Shown: positions 42,586 to 51,231, numbered from the stretch's first letter. The stretch is 61,602 bases of DNA from an uncultured Collinsella sp. (GCA_900755005.1 CAAEEX010000042.1:1-61602); one strand, 5' to 3'. Notes: a model not told the origin generated them from the letters alone. A program made the numbers and translations.

Positions 42586-43752
42586 CTAGAGGGTTTCGAT
42601 GAAGGCAGCGATGCGAGTCTCGATCTGGCCCATATCGCCGTTGCTGTAGTCGGTCTCGATCTTCATGTACGGAATACCCGCGCCCTCGACAGCCTCCTGC
42701 ATGCGAGCACTCTCCACGTTAAAGGTGTGGCACGCCTGGAGCACGTTCTCCACCACGCCATCGACGTGATACTTCTCGCACATGGCCAGCGTGTTTTCCA
42801 TACGACCGTCGTTGGGCGTCATAACCGAGCAGTTAATGTCCAGGTAGCGGTCGGCGATGGCGCGCAGGATGTCGGGAGCCTCCGGGTCGATCATCATGGC
42901 CGCCGTGCGCTCGCCCGAGCAGTCGTCCATGCACACGACCACACCGCCGTTGGATTCGATGGTGCGACCGATCTTGTTGATTACGCCGCCCACCGGGCAG
43001 CCGGTGATCAGAATGCGCTTGGCGTCCGCCGCAACCGGGCGCTCGCCCGCTTCGTAGGCCTCGAGCAGCTTGGCAACCTTTTGCTCCAGCTGCTGCGTAT
43101 AGGCCTCGATATCAAAGCTGAACGTACCGGCAAACATAGTGCTCATCAGGTCGACGCCGCTCGTGGCCGCCGGCTGGTTGGCCTGCAGCGCAAACATCTC
43201 GAGCTGGGCCGCACGCAGGCGATTGCGACGACGGACGGCGGCGCGCAGGTCGTCATCAGTAATCGTAATGCCGTAGAAGTTCTCGAGCTCCTCCTTGAGC
43301 AGGCGGCACTCCTCGTACCAGCCTTCACGCTCGTAGGCGCGATCGCGACCCTGCGGAAGATGCAGAATGTGCGTGCGCTTGAGCTCGTTGAGCAGCTCGT
43401 ACATCTTCTTCTTGCCGTCGCAGGTGGTCTCACCGATGATCATGTCGCTAAAGTACGTAAACGGGCACTTTTGCGAATAGGCAAAACCGTAGGTCGACTT
43501 GATGAGCGGACACAGATTTGCCGGCAGCACCTTCTCGGCCTCGGGAATCACCTCATCGGACGTACCGCACAGAGCCACACTTGCAGCGCCCGCGGCATCG
43601 ATAATCTCGAGCGGCGTATAACTGCACAAAAAGCCGACCAGGCGATTACCTGCCTGCTTATAATCCTTGACGCGAATAAACGCCGCCTTGCGCTGTTCGT
43701 TGAACTCCTCAAACGTGCTGGGCAACTTGACCTCTTCGATTGCTTCAGCCAT
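42586..43752 (-). CDS. HgdB-like 2-hydroxyacyl-CoA dehydratase/double-cubane cluster protein (YjiM family)
   Basis: The 388-residue protein resembles the HgdB/YjiM family, whose members carry 4Fe-4S or double-cubane [8Fe-9S] clusters and reduce substrates with electrons pumped by the partner activase. Cysteines are seen in GFLCSYTPLEI, VALCGTSDE, ANLCPLIKS, QKCPFTYF, ETTCDGKKKM, ITGCPVGG and MDDCSGERT. Only one such subunit is present, unlike true two-subunit dehydratases, which favours the double-cubane type. It is the first gene of the selenium operon, before the activase and selD. The substrate is unknown; a reductive role in selenium supply is only an inference. Confidence 0.82.
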   Translation of the reverse strand: MAEAIEEVKLPSTFEEFNEQRKAAFIRVKDYKQAGNRLVGFLCSYTPLEIIDAAGAASVALCGTSDEVIPEAEKVLPANLCPLIKSTYGFAYSQKCPFTYFSDMIIGETTCDGKKKMYELLNELKRTHILHLPQGRDRAYEREGWYEECRLLKEELENFYGITITDDDLRAAVRRRNRLRAAQLEMFALQANQPAATSGVDLMSTMFAGTFSFDIEAYTQQLEQKVAKLLEAYEAGERPVAADAKRILITGCPVGGVINKIGRTIESNGGVVVCMDDCSGERTAAMMIDPEAPDILRAIADRYLDINCSVMTPNDGRMENTLAMCEKYHVDGVVENVLQACHTFNVESARMQEAVEGAGIPYMKIETDYSNGDMGQIETRIAAFIETL

Positions 43753-43890
43753 GACGGTTCCCCTCTCGAACCAAAAACGGATAACAGCGGTATCGATGCA
43801 CGACGGACGGCGATTGCCCGACCGTGCTTAAACCCGGAATTTTAGGGAACCTGTTTTGCGGTCGATTATTTAGTTGTGCGTCGTCTCTCC

Positions 43891-43926
43891 CGGAGCCGTG
43901 AACATACCTGCTCATATGCGGCTCCG
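43891..43926 (-). promoter_or_regulatory. Leader hairpin overlapping the leader-peptide stop
   Basis: CGGAGCCG and CGGCTCCG (43919-43926 with 43891-43898) form an 8-bp perfect stem with a 20-base loop. The 5' arm is inside the last codons of the leader ORF and the stop codon is in the loop, so ribosomes on the leader would open it. No U-tract follows. Confidence 0.5.
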
Positions 43927-43980
43927 AGCCATATATAGGGCACGCGCGGCAACGCGGCGAATGTATGTCATCTGCGGCAT
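43912..43980 (-). CDS. Putative 22-residue leader peptide
   Basis: A strong ribosome-binding site (GAGGAGGG, 7 bases upstream) precedes ATG 43980. The peptide begins MPQMTYIRRVAARAL, has five arginines and two tyrosines, and ends at TGA 43912. It is in the transcribed leader of the dehydratase gene, downstream of the promoter at 44011-44039. Coding is inferred from the initiation site and the hairpin arrangement; it may also be a chance frame. Confidence 0.45.
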   Translation of the reverse strand: MPQMTYIRRVAARALYMARSRI

Positions 43981-44010
43981 GTGCGCACCCTCCTCTACAA
44001 GTTGAGGTCA

Positions 44011-44039
44011 ACTATATCAACGGTCGTCGACCATGCGAA
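44011..44039 (-). promoter_or_regulatory. Probable promoter of the selenium operon
   Basis: Minus-strand TTCGCA (44034-44039), 17 bases, TATAGT (44011-44016), placing transcription start about 25 bases before the leader-peptide ATG. Confidence 0.55.
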
Positions 44040-44181
44040 CACCGTTGACATTCGTACGACAGCGTCGTGCGTCGTCGTTTAATAAAAAATTATCTTGATT
44101 GGTAAGAGTTTGTCGTCCCTCATTCGACGAGCGGCAAGACAAAGCCGCCGAGGCTTATATCCCCGACGGCATTACCCGGCG

Positions 44182-45252
44182 CTACCGACAAACCAGATGG
44201 ATCCTGTTGGCATCAAAATGCATGCGCAGCGTCTCGCCTGCTTGCGGCAGCTCGTCGACAGGCACGCCCACCTTGTTGACCTTCCATTGCAGACGCGTTG
44301 GCGCATCAGCACGCGGCACGTCCAGCAGCACCAGCCGCTCAAAGCGCGAATCGCTCACACGTGCCACATGCAAATCGTAGCTGTTACGGCCCCGCTCCGC
44401 GCGATTGTCAACATGGAAATAGCTTGCGCGAATTCCCAGGTATGCCACATTATCGGGAACCTCGCGACCCACGTTAAAGGTCATGCCCCAGTCGAGGGCC
44501 TCAACTTCTTCGTCGCCGATCTTGCGCGCCCGGCTTGTGTTCTTGCAGCCCGTCAGGCGCAGCGCCGCCAACGTCTGCGGACGGCGAACCACGTCCTCGA
44601 TGGAGCCGATCTCCTCAACATGCCCGTCGTGCATCACACAGATGCGTTGGCACAAGCGGCACGCTTCATCGATGTCGTGGCTCACGTAGAGCACGGTACG
44701 GTTACAAACGTCGAACAGGTCGAGTATGTTCTGCTCAAGGGCGCTTTTGAGGTACGCATCGAGCGCGCTCATGGGCTCGTCGAACATAAAAATGCCCGGA
44801 TGCGCCGCCACCATGCGCGCAAGCGCCACACGTTGCTGCTGACCGCCCGAGAGTCGCGCGGGATAGCGGTCGGCAAAGTCGGCCAGACCGAAAATACCCA
44901 GATAGCGCTCGGCGAGCTTTTTGCGCGCGGCGGCGTCGCCCGCGCCCTTTACACCGGCGCATACGTTATCGGCCACCGTCATGTTGGGGAACAGCTGATA
45001 GTTTTGGAACAACAGGGCGCATTTTCGCTCCTGGGGCGACAGGTTGATGCCCGCCTCCGAGTCAAAAAAGGTCACGCCGTTGACGACGATCTTGCCCTCG
45101 TCGGGTGTCTCCACACCGGCAATGCAGCGCAGCGTGCAGCTCTTGCCGCAACCTGAGGCACCGAGCAGCGCCACACGCTCCTCGCCGGCCTCAAGCTGCA
45201 TGTCGAGCATAAACCCGGGATAGTGCTTTTTGATATCCAAAACGAGTGACAT
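44182..45252 (-). CDS. modC: Molybdate ABC transporter ATP-binding protein ModC
   Basis: The 356-residue ATPase has Walker A GASGCGKS (31-38), the signature LSGGQQQR near 137, and Walker B IFMFDEP with the D-loop SALD. The last 130 residues form a regulatory, Mop/TOBE-like domain. It energises ModB to import molybdate captured by ModA. It starts 3 bases after modB in the order modA-modB-modC. Specificity for molybdate rather than sulfate or tungstate rests on context beside the moe/mog genes. Confidence 0.88.
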   Translation of the reverse strand: MSLVLDIKKHYPGFMLDMQLEAGEERVALLGASGCGKSCTLRCIAGVETPDEGKIVVNGVTFFDSEAGINLSPQERKCALLFQNYQLFPNMTVADNVCAGVKGAGDAAARKKLAERYLGIFGLADFADRYPARLSGGQQQRVALARMVAAHPGIFMFDEPMSALDAYLKSALEQNILDLFDVCNRTVLYVSHDIDEACRLCQRICVMHDGHVEEIGSIEDVVRRPQTLAALRLTGCKNTSRARKIGDEEVEALDWGMTFNVGREVPDNVAYLGIRASYFHVDNRAERGRNSYDLHVARVSDSRFERLVLLDVPRADAPTRLQWKVNKVGVPVDELPQAGETLRMHFDANRIHLVCR

Positions 45253-45255
45253 GAC

Positions 45256-46698
45256 CTATCGACCTCCCTGCGGTGCCGCATCATCGCGCATGAGCTCGGC
45301 CAGCGCCTCGTGATCGATACGCAAGACATCGCCGCCCGCCGGGTCGAGCGAATCGCCCTGTCCGGTGAGATCTTTGGCCTGTTTGCGCTCCGCATGGGAA
45401 AGGCCCCGCTCGCGATACTTTTGCGAATGCGCCGTGTACATGTTGATGAATAGGATGACTAGGAAACTAAACACGATCACGACGACAACCCAAAAGAGGG
45501 CAACCGAGGTATTGCCGCCCATCCACTCAAAGTAGATGGCGATGGGAATGGTCTGCGTAATACCGGCGTAGTTGCCCGCAAAGAACAGGGTGCAGCCAAA
45601 CTCGCCCATGGCACGCGCGAAGGCGAGCACCGTGCCGGCGGCAATCGAGGGCCAGCCGAGCGGCATCATGAGCTTGGCAAAGATGCGACGTTCGGACCAT
45701 CCCAAGGTTCGCGCGGCGTCGAGCATCTGCGTGTCGAGGCTCTCGAAGGCTCCGAGCGCCGTGCGGTAGACCAGTGGAAACGACACCACCACGGCAGATA
45801 TCACCGCCGCGGGCCACGTAAAGACGATCGAGACGCCGTGCGCGATAAGCCACTGGCCCACCCCGGTCGAGCGACCAAACAGCATAAGCAGCAAAAAGCC
45901 GCACACCGTAGGCGGCAGCACCATGGGAATGGTAAAGACCGAGTCGAGCAGGCCCTTGATGCGGCTCGAGGTACCCATAGTCTTCCACGCGGCGAACAGG
46001 CCCAGCGCAAAGGAGATCAGCAAGGCAAGACCGCTCGTTTTGATGGAAACCCAAAACGGACGGTAGTCGATGCCGCCCAAAAAGGAGGCCAGAGAGGTCA
46101 AGGGCCCCTGCTCATCCTGCATCACGACAGACGATGCTTCTACGATTTGAGCGCTATCAAGCCAACGCGCGCCGCCCTTGGCATCACCCGAGGCTGATGC
46201 AATCACCACATAGCGGTCTCCATCCGCACCGCGCTCGTCAAAGCCATAGGTATACCCGCCGGCATCAAACGTTGTTTCCGCCGTGACATACCAAGGAAGA
46301 TCCATGTCCCCTAGCTGCGCACCTCCCATGCAGTTTGCGCTGTCGAGCTTACAGACGAGGGCCTTGAGACCCGATACGCACTCGTTATCCTGCGGATCCA
46401 ATCCATACTTCTCGACCGCCTTGGGCGATATCCACACCACAACGCGATCGGCAGCAGGCGCCACTACAAGGTCCACGTCCTCGTCAACGGGAAACCGGTA
46501 GCCCTCAGGCTGGCCCTCCATGGCACGAGCGGTCCCTTTGGCCAATCGCTCAAAACCCTCGATCCCATAGGAAAGCCCATGAGCGGTCGCAGCAACCTGG
46601 GCCCCGTCCTCAGCGTCCCCAGCAAACGCAAATCCCGGCACCCAGCAAAGCGCGAAGGTCAAAGCACAGGCGACAAGCATGCGGAATCTATTAAGCAC
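45256..46698 (-). CDS. modB: Molybdate ABC transporter permease ModB with an N-terminal extracytoplasmic domain
   Basis: The C-terminal 250 residues are a ModB permease (five to six membrane segments, EAA loop DAARTLGWSERRIFAKLMMP). Ahead of it lies a signal peptide (cleavage about AFA|GDA, residue 26) and about 180 residues of soluble, extracytoplasmic sequence, so the 481-residue protein is about twice the family's usual length. GTG 46698 is chosen because TTGGAG lies six bases upstream and gives a clean signal peptide; the ATG at 46767 would overlap the end of modA and spoil it. The extra domain has cysteines (NECVSG, LVCKLDSANC) and no recognised fold. It may dock or replace part of the binding protein. 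Confidence 0.85.
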   Translation of the reverse strand: MLNRFRMLVACALTFALCWVPGFAFAGDAEDGAQVAATAHGLSYGIEGFERLAKGTARAMEGQPEGYRFPVDEDVDLVVAPAADRVVVWISPKAVEKYGLDPQDNECVSGLKALVCKLDSANCMGGAQLGDMDLPWYVTAETTFDAGGYTYGFDERGADGDRYVVIASASGDAKGGARWLDSAQIVEASSVVMQDEQGPLTSLASFLGGIDYRPFWVSIKTSGLALLISFALGLFAAWKTMGTSSRIKGLLDSVFTIPMVLPPTVCGFLLLMLFGRSTGVGQWLIAHGVSIVFTWPAAVISAVVVSFPLVYRTALGAFESLDTQMLDAARTLGWSERRIFAKLMMPLGWPSIAAGTVLAFARAMGEFGCTLFFAGNYAGITQTIPIAIYFEWMGGNTSVALFWVVVVIVFSFLVILFINMYTAHSQKYRERGLSHAERKQAKDLTGQGDSLDPAGGDVLRIDHEALAELMRDDAAPQGGR

Positions 46699-46766
46699 GA
46701 AAAGCTCCAAGCGAATACAAGGACGGAGTGAAACACAAAACGATGGAATTATCGCGCCAAGCCGCA

Positions 46767-47642
46767 CTACTCAGAAAGCTCGAAGCCGTACTTAGCCCAA
46801 ATCTTCTGCGCCTTCTTGTTGGAAAGGCAGAAGTCGATGAACGCTTTGGCCTCGTCGGCATGCTCGGAGCTCTCGGCCACGGCGCCCGGGTACACGATGG
46901 GCTTGTGCGAATCCTCGGGGCACACGAAGGCCTCCTCGATGCCGTCATAGCGGTAGATGTCGGAGCTATAGACAAAGCCGGCCACGCAGTCGCCCGTGGA
47001 CACGTAGGCGGCGGCGGTACCGACCTTATCGGCGAGCGCGACCTTGTCAGCGATCCCGGGAGCGTACTCGCCGTCGTCGCCCTCGGTGCCGGTGTAGAGG
47101 CCCACGGATGCCAGCGCCTGGTTGGCGTACTTGCCGGCGGGAACGGTCTTGGCGTCGCCGATGGCGATCTTGCCGTCCAGGTTCGCAACGTCGGCGATGG
47201 CCTCGACCTTGGTGTCGGAGCCCTCGGCGCGGATGATCACGAGGTCGTTGACGAACATGTCCTCGCGAGTATCGGTGTCGACGAGCTCGGCGGTCTCGGC
47301 GTCATCCATGGTGCCCTTGGATGCGGTGATGAGCACGTCGACGGCAGCGCCGGCCTTCATCTGCTCAACAAGGTCACCAGAGGCTTTAAACTGCGTATCG
47401 GCAAAGGTAGTACCGGTCTGGTCGGTGTAGAGCTCCTGAACCTCGGGCAGGGCCTTCTCGAGCGAGTTAGCAGCGAAGATCTGCAGCTCAACAGCCTTTT
47501 TCTTAGAGGAGGACTTGGCAGAGCCTGCGTCGGAGCCGGCAGGCTTGGACTCCTTGTTGCCCGAGCAGCCAGCAAGGCCAAGGCCGGCGGCAGCGGCAGC
47601 GGAAAGCGAGACGAAACCGCGGCGAGAAACCATATCGAACAT
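46767..47642 (-). CDS. modA: Molybdate-binding lipoprotein ModA
   Basis: The 291-residue protein begins with a twin-arginine-like RR and a lipobox LAGCSG (Cys26), then a Ser/Lys linker and a periplasmic-binding fold typical of ModA (LQIFAANSLEKALPEVQELY, ASGDLVEQMKAGAAVDVLITAS, and a C-terminal VYPGAVAESSEHADEAKAFIDF). It captures molybdate outside the cell for ModBC. AAAGG precedes ATG 47642; ATG 47633 is an alternative. It is the first gene of modABC. Confidence 0.9.
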   Translation of the reverse strand: MFDMVSRRGFVSLSAAAAAGLGLAGCSGNKESKPAGSDAGSAKSSSKKKAVELQIFAANSLEKALPEVQELYTDQTGTTFADTQFKASGDLVEQMKAGAAVDVLITASKGTMDDAETAELVDTDTREDMFVNDLVIIRAEGSDTKVEAIADVANLDGKIAIGDAKTVPAGKYANQALASVGLYTGTEGDDGEYAPGIADKVALADKVGTAAAYVSTGDCVAGFVYSSDIYRYDGIEEAFVCPEDSHKPIVYPGAVAESSEHADEAKAFIDFCLSNKKAQKIWAKYGFELSE

Positions 47643-47702
47643 ATTGAACCCTTTCGGACCTTGTGCCCGGGCACCCCACCGCGGGCTTTATTCTGTAATC
47701 AG

Positions 47703-47754
47703 ATTATACTTCCGCGCGAATAATGATTATGAGAAATTATTCTCGTCCGAGAAT
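47703..47754 (-). promoter_or_regulatory. modABC promoter region with overlapping palindromes
   Basis: A minus-strand TATAAT (47703-47708) lies about 60 bases before modA. Just upstream are GAATAAT/ATTATTC (47718-47724 with 47736-47742) and ATTCTCG-TC-CGAGAAT (47739-47754), which cover the -35 area; no good -35 is seen. These could be operator sites for a molybdate-responsive regulator. Confidence 0.5.
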
Positions 47755-47793
47755 ATATTTTTAAATCACCGTGCACCTCGACGTCACTTCGGC

Positions 47794-47833
47794 GGAAAAC
47801 AAAAGGCGGAGCAGCCGTTCAGGTCGCTCCGCC
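47794..47833 (-). terminator. Terminator of moeA-mogA
   Basis: An 8-bp stem GGCGGAGC/GCTCCGCC (47826-47833 with 47805-47812) followed by TTTTGTTTT on the minus strand, 16 bases past the mogA stop. Confidence 0.85.
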
Positions 47834-47849
47834 GCAGGTAAACCGCTTA

Positions 47850-48326
47850 TCAGCTGTGTCCGCCGCCCGCCGTCATCTGAGCCGCGTGCTCCAGCTGGTC
47901 GGCAATCGCCTCCCAGCTTTCGCGGGCCGCCTTGGTGGAACCGGGAAAGTTTACGACAAGTGTATGACCGCGTTGCATGCACACGGCACGCGACAGCATG
48001 GCGCGACGCGTCTTGGTCATCGAGTACGCGCGAATCGCCTCGGCAATGCCCGGCACGTCGCGGTTGCAGACAGCGCGCGTCGCCTCGGGCGTCACGTCGC
48101 GCATCGAAAGCCCCGTGCCGCCGCAGGTGAGCACGACGTGGGCATGGCGCTCGTCGGCAGCATCCACGATAGCGGCGCCGATCTCGTCGACGTCGTCGCG
48201 CACAACCACGTGCGAGGCGACCGTCCAGCCCTGCGCCGCAATAAGCTCCTCGAGCGCGGCTCCGGCCTCGTCCTGGGCAAGATCGCGCGTATCCGAACAC
48301 GTCACGATCGAAATCTTTAACTCCAT
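47850..48326 (-). CDS. Molybdopterin adenylyltransferase-type protein (MogA/MoaB family)
   Basis: The 158-residue MoCF-fold protein adenylylates molybdopterin before molybdenum insertion by MoeA. Motifs are SIVTCSDTRDLAQDEAG, LTCGGTGLSMRDVTPEAT and VVNFPGSTKAARE. ATG 48326 has GGAGGAACGC upstream; the longer frame runs back into moeA. It follows moeA by 10 bases and the pair is closed by a terminator. Sequence alone does not separate MogA from MoaB. Confidence 0.9.
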   Translation of the reverse strand: MELKISIVTCSDTRDLAQDEAGAALEELIAAQGWTVASHVVVRDDVDEIGAAIVDAADERHAHVVLTCGGTGLSMRDVTPEATRAVCNRDVPGIAEAIRAYSMTKTRRAMLSRAVCMQRGHTLVVNFPGSTKAARESWEAIADQLEHAAQMTAGGGHS

Positions 48327-48336
48327 AGCGTTCCTC

Positions 48337-49599
48337 CTAAAGCACGGTGCCCTCGGGCAGATCGACGCGAACAACATCCACGACATCGCCCGGCTCGAGC
48401 TCGCACGGGCCCTCGTTAATGCACAGCAGACAGTTCGCGCGCTGCATCGTGCCAAGCAGAGCCGAATTCTGGCTCTTGGCCTCAGTCACCATAAGCTCGC
48501 CGGTCTGGGTATCGCGCGCAACGGAGGCACGGTCGTAAAAGCGACGGTCCTGGCGCTTCTTCACGCCGTGCGTGAGCGTTGCCTGTTGCACGGGGCGCGC
48601 GCCCTCGGCAAAGCCACGCATCTTGCGAATCGCCGGGCGCGCGAGCATCTCAAAGCCCACGTACGCCGCCGCCGGATTGCCCGAAAGCCCCAGGTACGGT
48701 TTGCCGCCAAGTAGACCAAACGTGATGGCCTTGCCAGGGCGCATCGAGATGCGGTCGAACAGCACCTCGCCCTCGCGCCGGACCAGAGCCGTCACATAGT
48801 CGTAGTCGCCCGCCGAGGCACCGCCGCTCGTGATGACAAAGTCACATTCCCGTACGGCGCGATGCACAAGCTCGGATATCGCCTGCTCATCGTCGGGCGC
48901 AATGCCATAGAAGACAGGTTCAGCACCGGCATCGAGTGCCTCTGCCATGAGCGCCGACGAGTTGGAATCGCGAATCTGACCACGCGCCGGAAGCTCGCTT
49001 GGAGCAACCAGCTCCGTCCCCAGCGAGATGATACCCACGCGCGGGGCGGCGTGCACCTTCACGCTTGCGTATCCGGCGCTTGCCAGCAGGCCCGCGCCTG
49101 CCGGGGCAACGACCTCGCCAGCGCGCATCACGACGTCGCCGGCATGGGCTTCCTCAGCGGCGGAGCGAACATTCTCCCCCACCTTGGCCGGTGCCGAGAA
49201 GGCCACGTGCGAACCCTCGTTGCCATCGCCGTCAAGGACCTCGACAATCTCATACTTCACCACGGCGTCGGCACCCACGGGAACCGGCGCGCCCGTCATG
49301 ATGCGCACCGTCTCGCCCGCGCCGATCGTGCCCTCAAAGACATGACCCGCTGCCTCGTGGCCAACAACGGAAAGCGTCACCGGCTCATCAGCGGATGCCG
49401 CGGCAAGATCGGCGGCACGCACGGCATATCCGTCCATGGCGCTATTGGCAAACGGCGAAATGTCGATATCGGCCACGGCGTCCTCAGCCAAGGGAAGACC
49501 GGCCGCCTGCCACACGGGAATCTCGATGAGATCGGTCGGGACCACGTGCGAAAGGACAATCGCCTGTGCGTCCTCCAACGGAATGAGTTTCTCTGCCAT
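48337..49599 (-). CDS. moeA: Molybdopterin molybdenumtransferase MoeA
   Basis: The 420-residue protein inserts molybdenum into adenylylated molybdopterin. Landmarks are DISPFANSAMDGYAVR near residue 50, RIMTGAPVPVGADAVVKYE, SLGTELVAP, ITSGGASAGDYDYV near 235 and LGLSGNPAAAYVGFE near 280. AGAGGTG lies upstream of ATG 49599; the frame extends 24 codons further without conserved sequence. It precedes the mogA-type gene and sits head-to-head with the CLC gene. Confidence 0.92.
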   Translation of the reverse strand: MAEKLIPLEDAQAIVLSHVVPTDLIEIPVWQAAGLPLAEDAVADIDISPFANSAMDGYAVRAADLAAASADEPVTLSVVGHEAAGHVFEGTIGAGETVRIMTGAPVPVGADAVVKYEIVEVLDGDGNEGSHVAFSAPAKVGENVRSAAEEAHAGDVVMRAGEVVAPAGAGLLASAGYASVKVHAAPRVGIISLGTELVAPSELPARGQIRDSNSSALMAEALDAGAEPVFYGIAPDDEQAISELVHRAVRECDFVITSGGASAGDYDYVTALVRREGEVLFDRISMRPGKAITFGLLGGKPYLGLSGNPAAAYVGFEMLARPAIRKMRGFAEGARPVQQATLTHGVKKRQDRRFYDRASVARDTQTGELMVTEAKSQNSALLGTMQRANCLLCINEGPCELEPGDVVDVVRVDLPEGTVL

Positions 49600-49774
49600 A
49601 AGCACCTCTTCATGCCACGGCGCACAACGGAGGCGCCGATTCTTTATGTTTGCCTCAGTATAATCCCCCACTGCTCGACCGCGACACGGCCTGCGCCCAC
49701 GAATACGCCTGTCGGTTGCAGGCCGCGAAACAGAATCGAAACCAACCCACCGGCTCGTCGCGTTTACCGCGTTT

Positions 49775-49780
49775 TATAAT
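49775..49780 (+). promoter_or_regulatory. -10 element of the CLC gene
   Basis: TATAAT lies 30 bases upstream of ATG 49810, implying a leader of roughly 22 bases. No clear -35 is visible, and the leader is too short for a riboswitch. Confidence 0.6.
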
Positions 49781-49809
49781 GCTTGCGTTGCAACCTAAAA
49801 GAGGAACGT

Positions 49810-51231
49810 ATGGCTCATAACGACAAACCCGAAAGCGCAAACGAAGCGCAGGATCATTCCCAGCCGCTCGACGAAGGCGGTTTTTTCTCCCTGAACGACG
49901 TCATCACGGCAGGCAGGCATCAGCTCACCCGCTCTGAGCATCTCTTGGCTGCCGACACGCGCCGCAACGCCCGCAACCTGCTCGCGAGCGCCAAGCTGCT
50001 CGCGCTCGTCGTGATCGTCTCACTCGCCATGGGCGTTGCCGCTTGGGCGTTTTTGGCTTCGCTGAACATCGCGACTGAGTATCGCGAGCACCATGCGTGG
50101 ATCTACGCCCTTCTCCCCGTCGTAGGCGTGGCCACCGCATGGGTCTACAAGAACCATGGCCTTGCCGCCAAACGCGGCAACAACCTGGTCATCGACTCCG
50201 CCCTGGGCACTCGCCTCATCCATGCGCGCATGGCAGTCCTTACCTTCGTCTGTTCCACGCTCACGCACCTCACCGGCGGCTCGGCCGGTCGCGAGGGCGC
50301 GGCGGTGCAGATCGGCGGCACTATCGCCAGCAACATCTCGAACCTCGCCCACCTCAAAAAGCATGACCATCACGATCTTATGCTCGCCGGCATCTCGTCT
50401 GCCTTTGGCGCCGTATTCGGCTCACCCCTTGCCGGAGCGTTCTTTGGCATGGAGATGTGCTTTATCGGCAAGATCGACTACACCGCCGGCATCTACTGTC
50501 TCGTCGCCTCACTTACCGGCTACTTTACGTCGCTTGCCCTGGGCACCGAGTACGAGGCGAACGTCATCGCCAGCGTCCCCGATATGACGCCCCGAACCGT
50601 CGCCATCGTCGTTGTCAGTGCCATTATCTTTGGCCTGACGGCACGCCTCTTTGCCTGGTCGGTTCGTACCGTCAAAACCCTGTACGGTCGCTTTATCACC
50701 AACTATCTTGTTCGCGCCCTCGTAGGCGCGCTCGTGGTGCTCGCAGCCTACGCGCTGCTCGATGCCTGGAAGTACGCCGGCCTCGCCACCTGGCTCTCGG
50801 GCGCCGGTTTCGCCGGCAACACGACCCTCGCCGATGCCGCCATCAAACTCGTCGTGACGGCGCTCACCTTGGGCGCCGGCTTCCAGGGCGGCGAGGTCAC
50901 GCCCCTGTTTGGCATTGGAGCTGCACTTGGCGGCTGGATCGGCTGCCTCGCCGGCATCGACCCCAGCTTTCTGGCGGCCCTCGGCATGCTCGGCGTGTTC
51001 TGCGCCGGCCTTAACGTACCCATCACCACCTGCATGATGGCCATCGACCTGTTCCACGGCACGGCAGCCGGCTTCTTCGTGATCGTAGCGTTTATCAGCT
51101 ATCTCGTCGGCGGCCACCGCGGCGTGTATCCCGCTCAGCGCATTATCTCGCCTAAACGCCGTTCGCTTATTGTGGATGAGGGCGGTACAGTAGCGGATGC
51201 TATCGAGCGCCACAACGACCTGATAGAGTAG
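49810..51231 (+). CDS. CLC-family anion channel/transporter
   Basis: The 473-residue membrane protein has a cytosolic N-terminus of about 60 residues, then about ten hydrophobic segments. The CLC landmarks are TGGSAGREGAAVQIGG (gating Glu162) and SSAFGAVFGSPLAGAFFGMEM. The usual GSGIP filter is replaced by RGNNLVID (122-129), and GREGAAVQ replaces GKEGP, features reminiscent of the divergent, fluoride-type CLC branch. No CBS domain is present. AGAGGAACG precedes ATG 49810. Chloride versus fluoride cannot be decided here. Confidence 0.85.
   Translation: MAHNDKPESANEAQDHSQPLDEGGFFSLNDVITAGRHQLTRSEHLLAADTRRNARNLLASAKLLALVVIVSLAMGVAAWAFLASLNIATEYREHHAWIYALLPVVGVATAWVYKNHGLAAKRGNNLVIDSALGTRLIHARMAVLTFVCSTLTHLTGGSAGREGAAVQIGGTIASNISNLAHLKKHDHHDLMLAGISSAFGAVFGSPLAGAFFGMEMCFIGKIDYTAGIYCLVASLTGYFTSLALGTEYEANVIASVPDMTPRTVAIVVVSAIIFGLTARLFAWSVRTVKTLYGRFITNYLVRALVGALVVLAAYALLDAWKYAGLATWLSGAGFAGNTTLADAAIKLVVTALTLGAGFQGGEVTPLFGIGAALGGWIGCLAGIDPSFLAALGMLGVFCAGLNVPITTCMMAIDLFHGTAAGFFVIVAFISYLVGGHRGVYPAQRIISPKRRSLIVDEGGTVADAIERHNDLIE

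Larger units (their letters stand above)
43753..44181. promoter_or_regulatory. Leader region of the selenium operon and spacer to modC
   Basis: This 429-bp stretch contains, on the minus strand, a promoter (44011-44039), a 22-codon leader ORF (43912-43980) and an 8-bp hairpin (43891-43926). From 44040 to 44181, after modC, no clear terminator is found. Confidence 0.5.

Noticed and set aside
49600..49809. Fluoride riboswitch before the CLC gene
   Set aside because: The TATAAT lies 30 bases before the ATG, leaving no room for an aptamer in the transcript.
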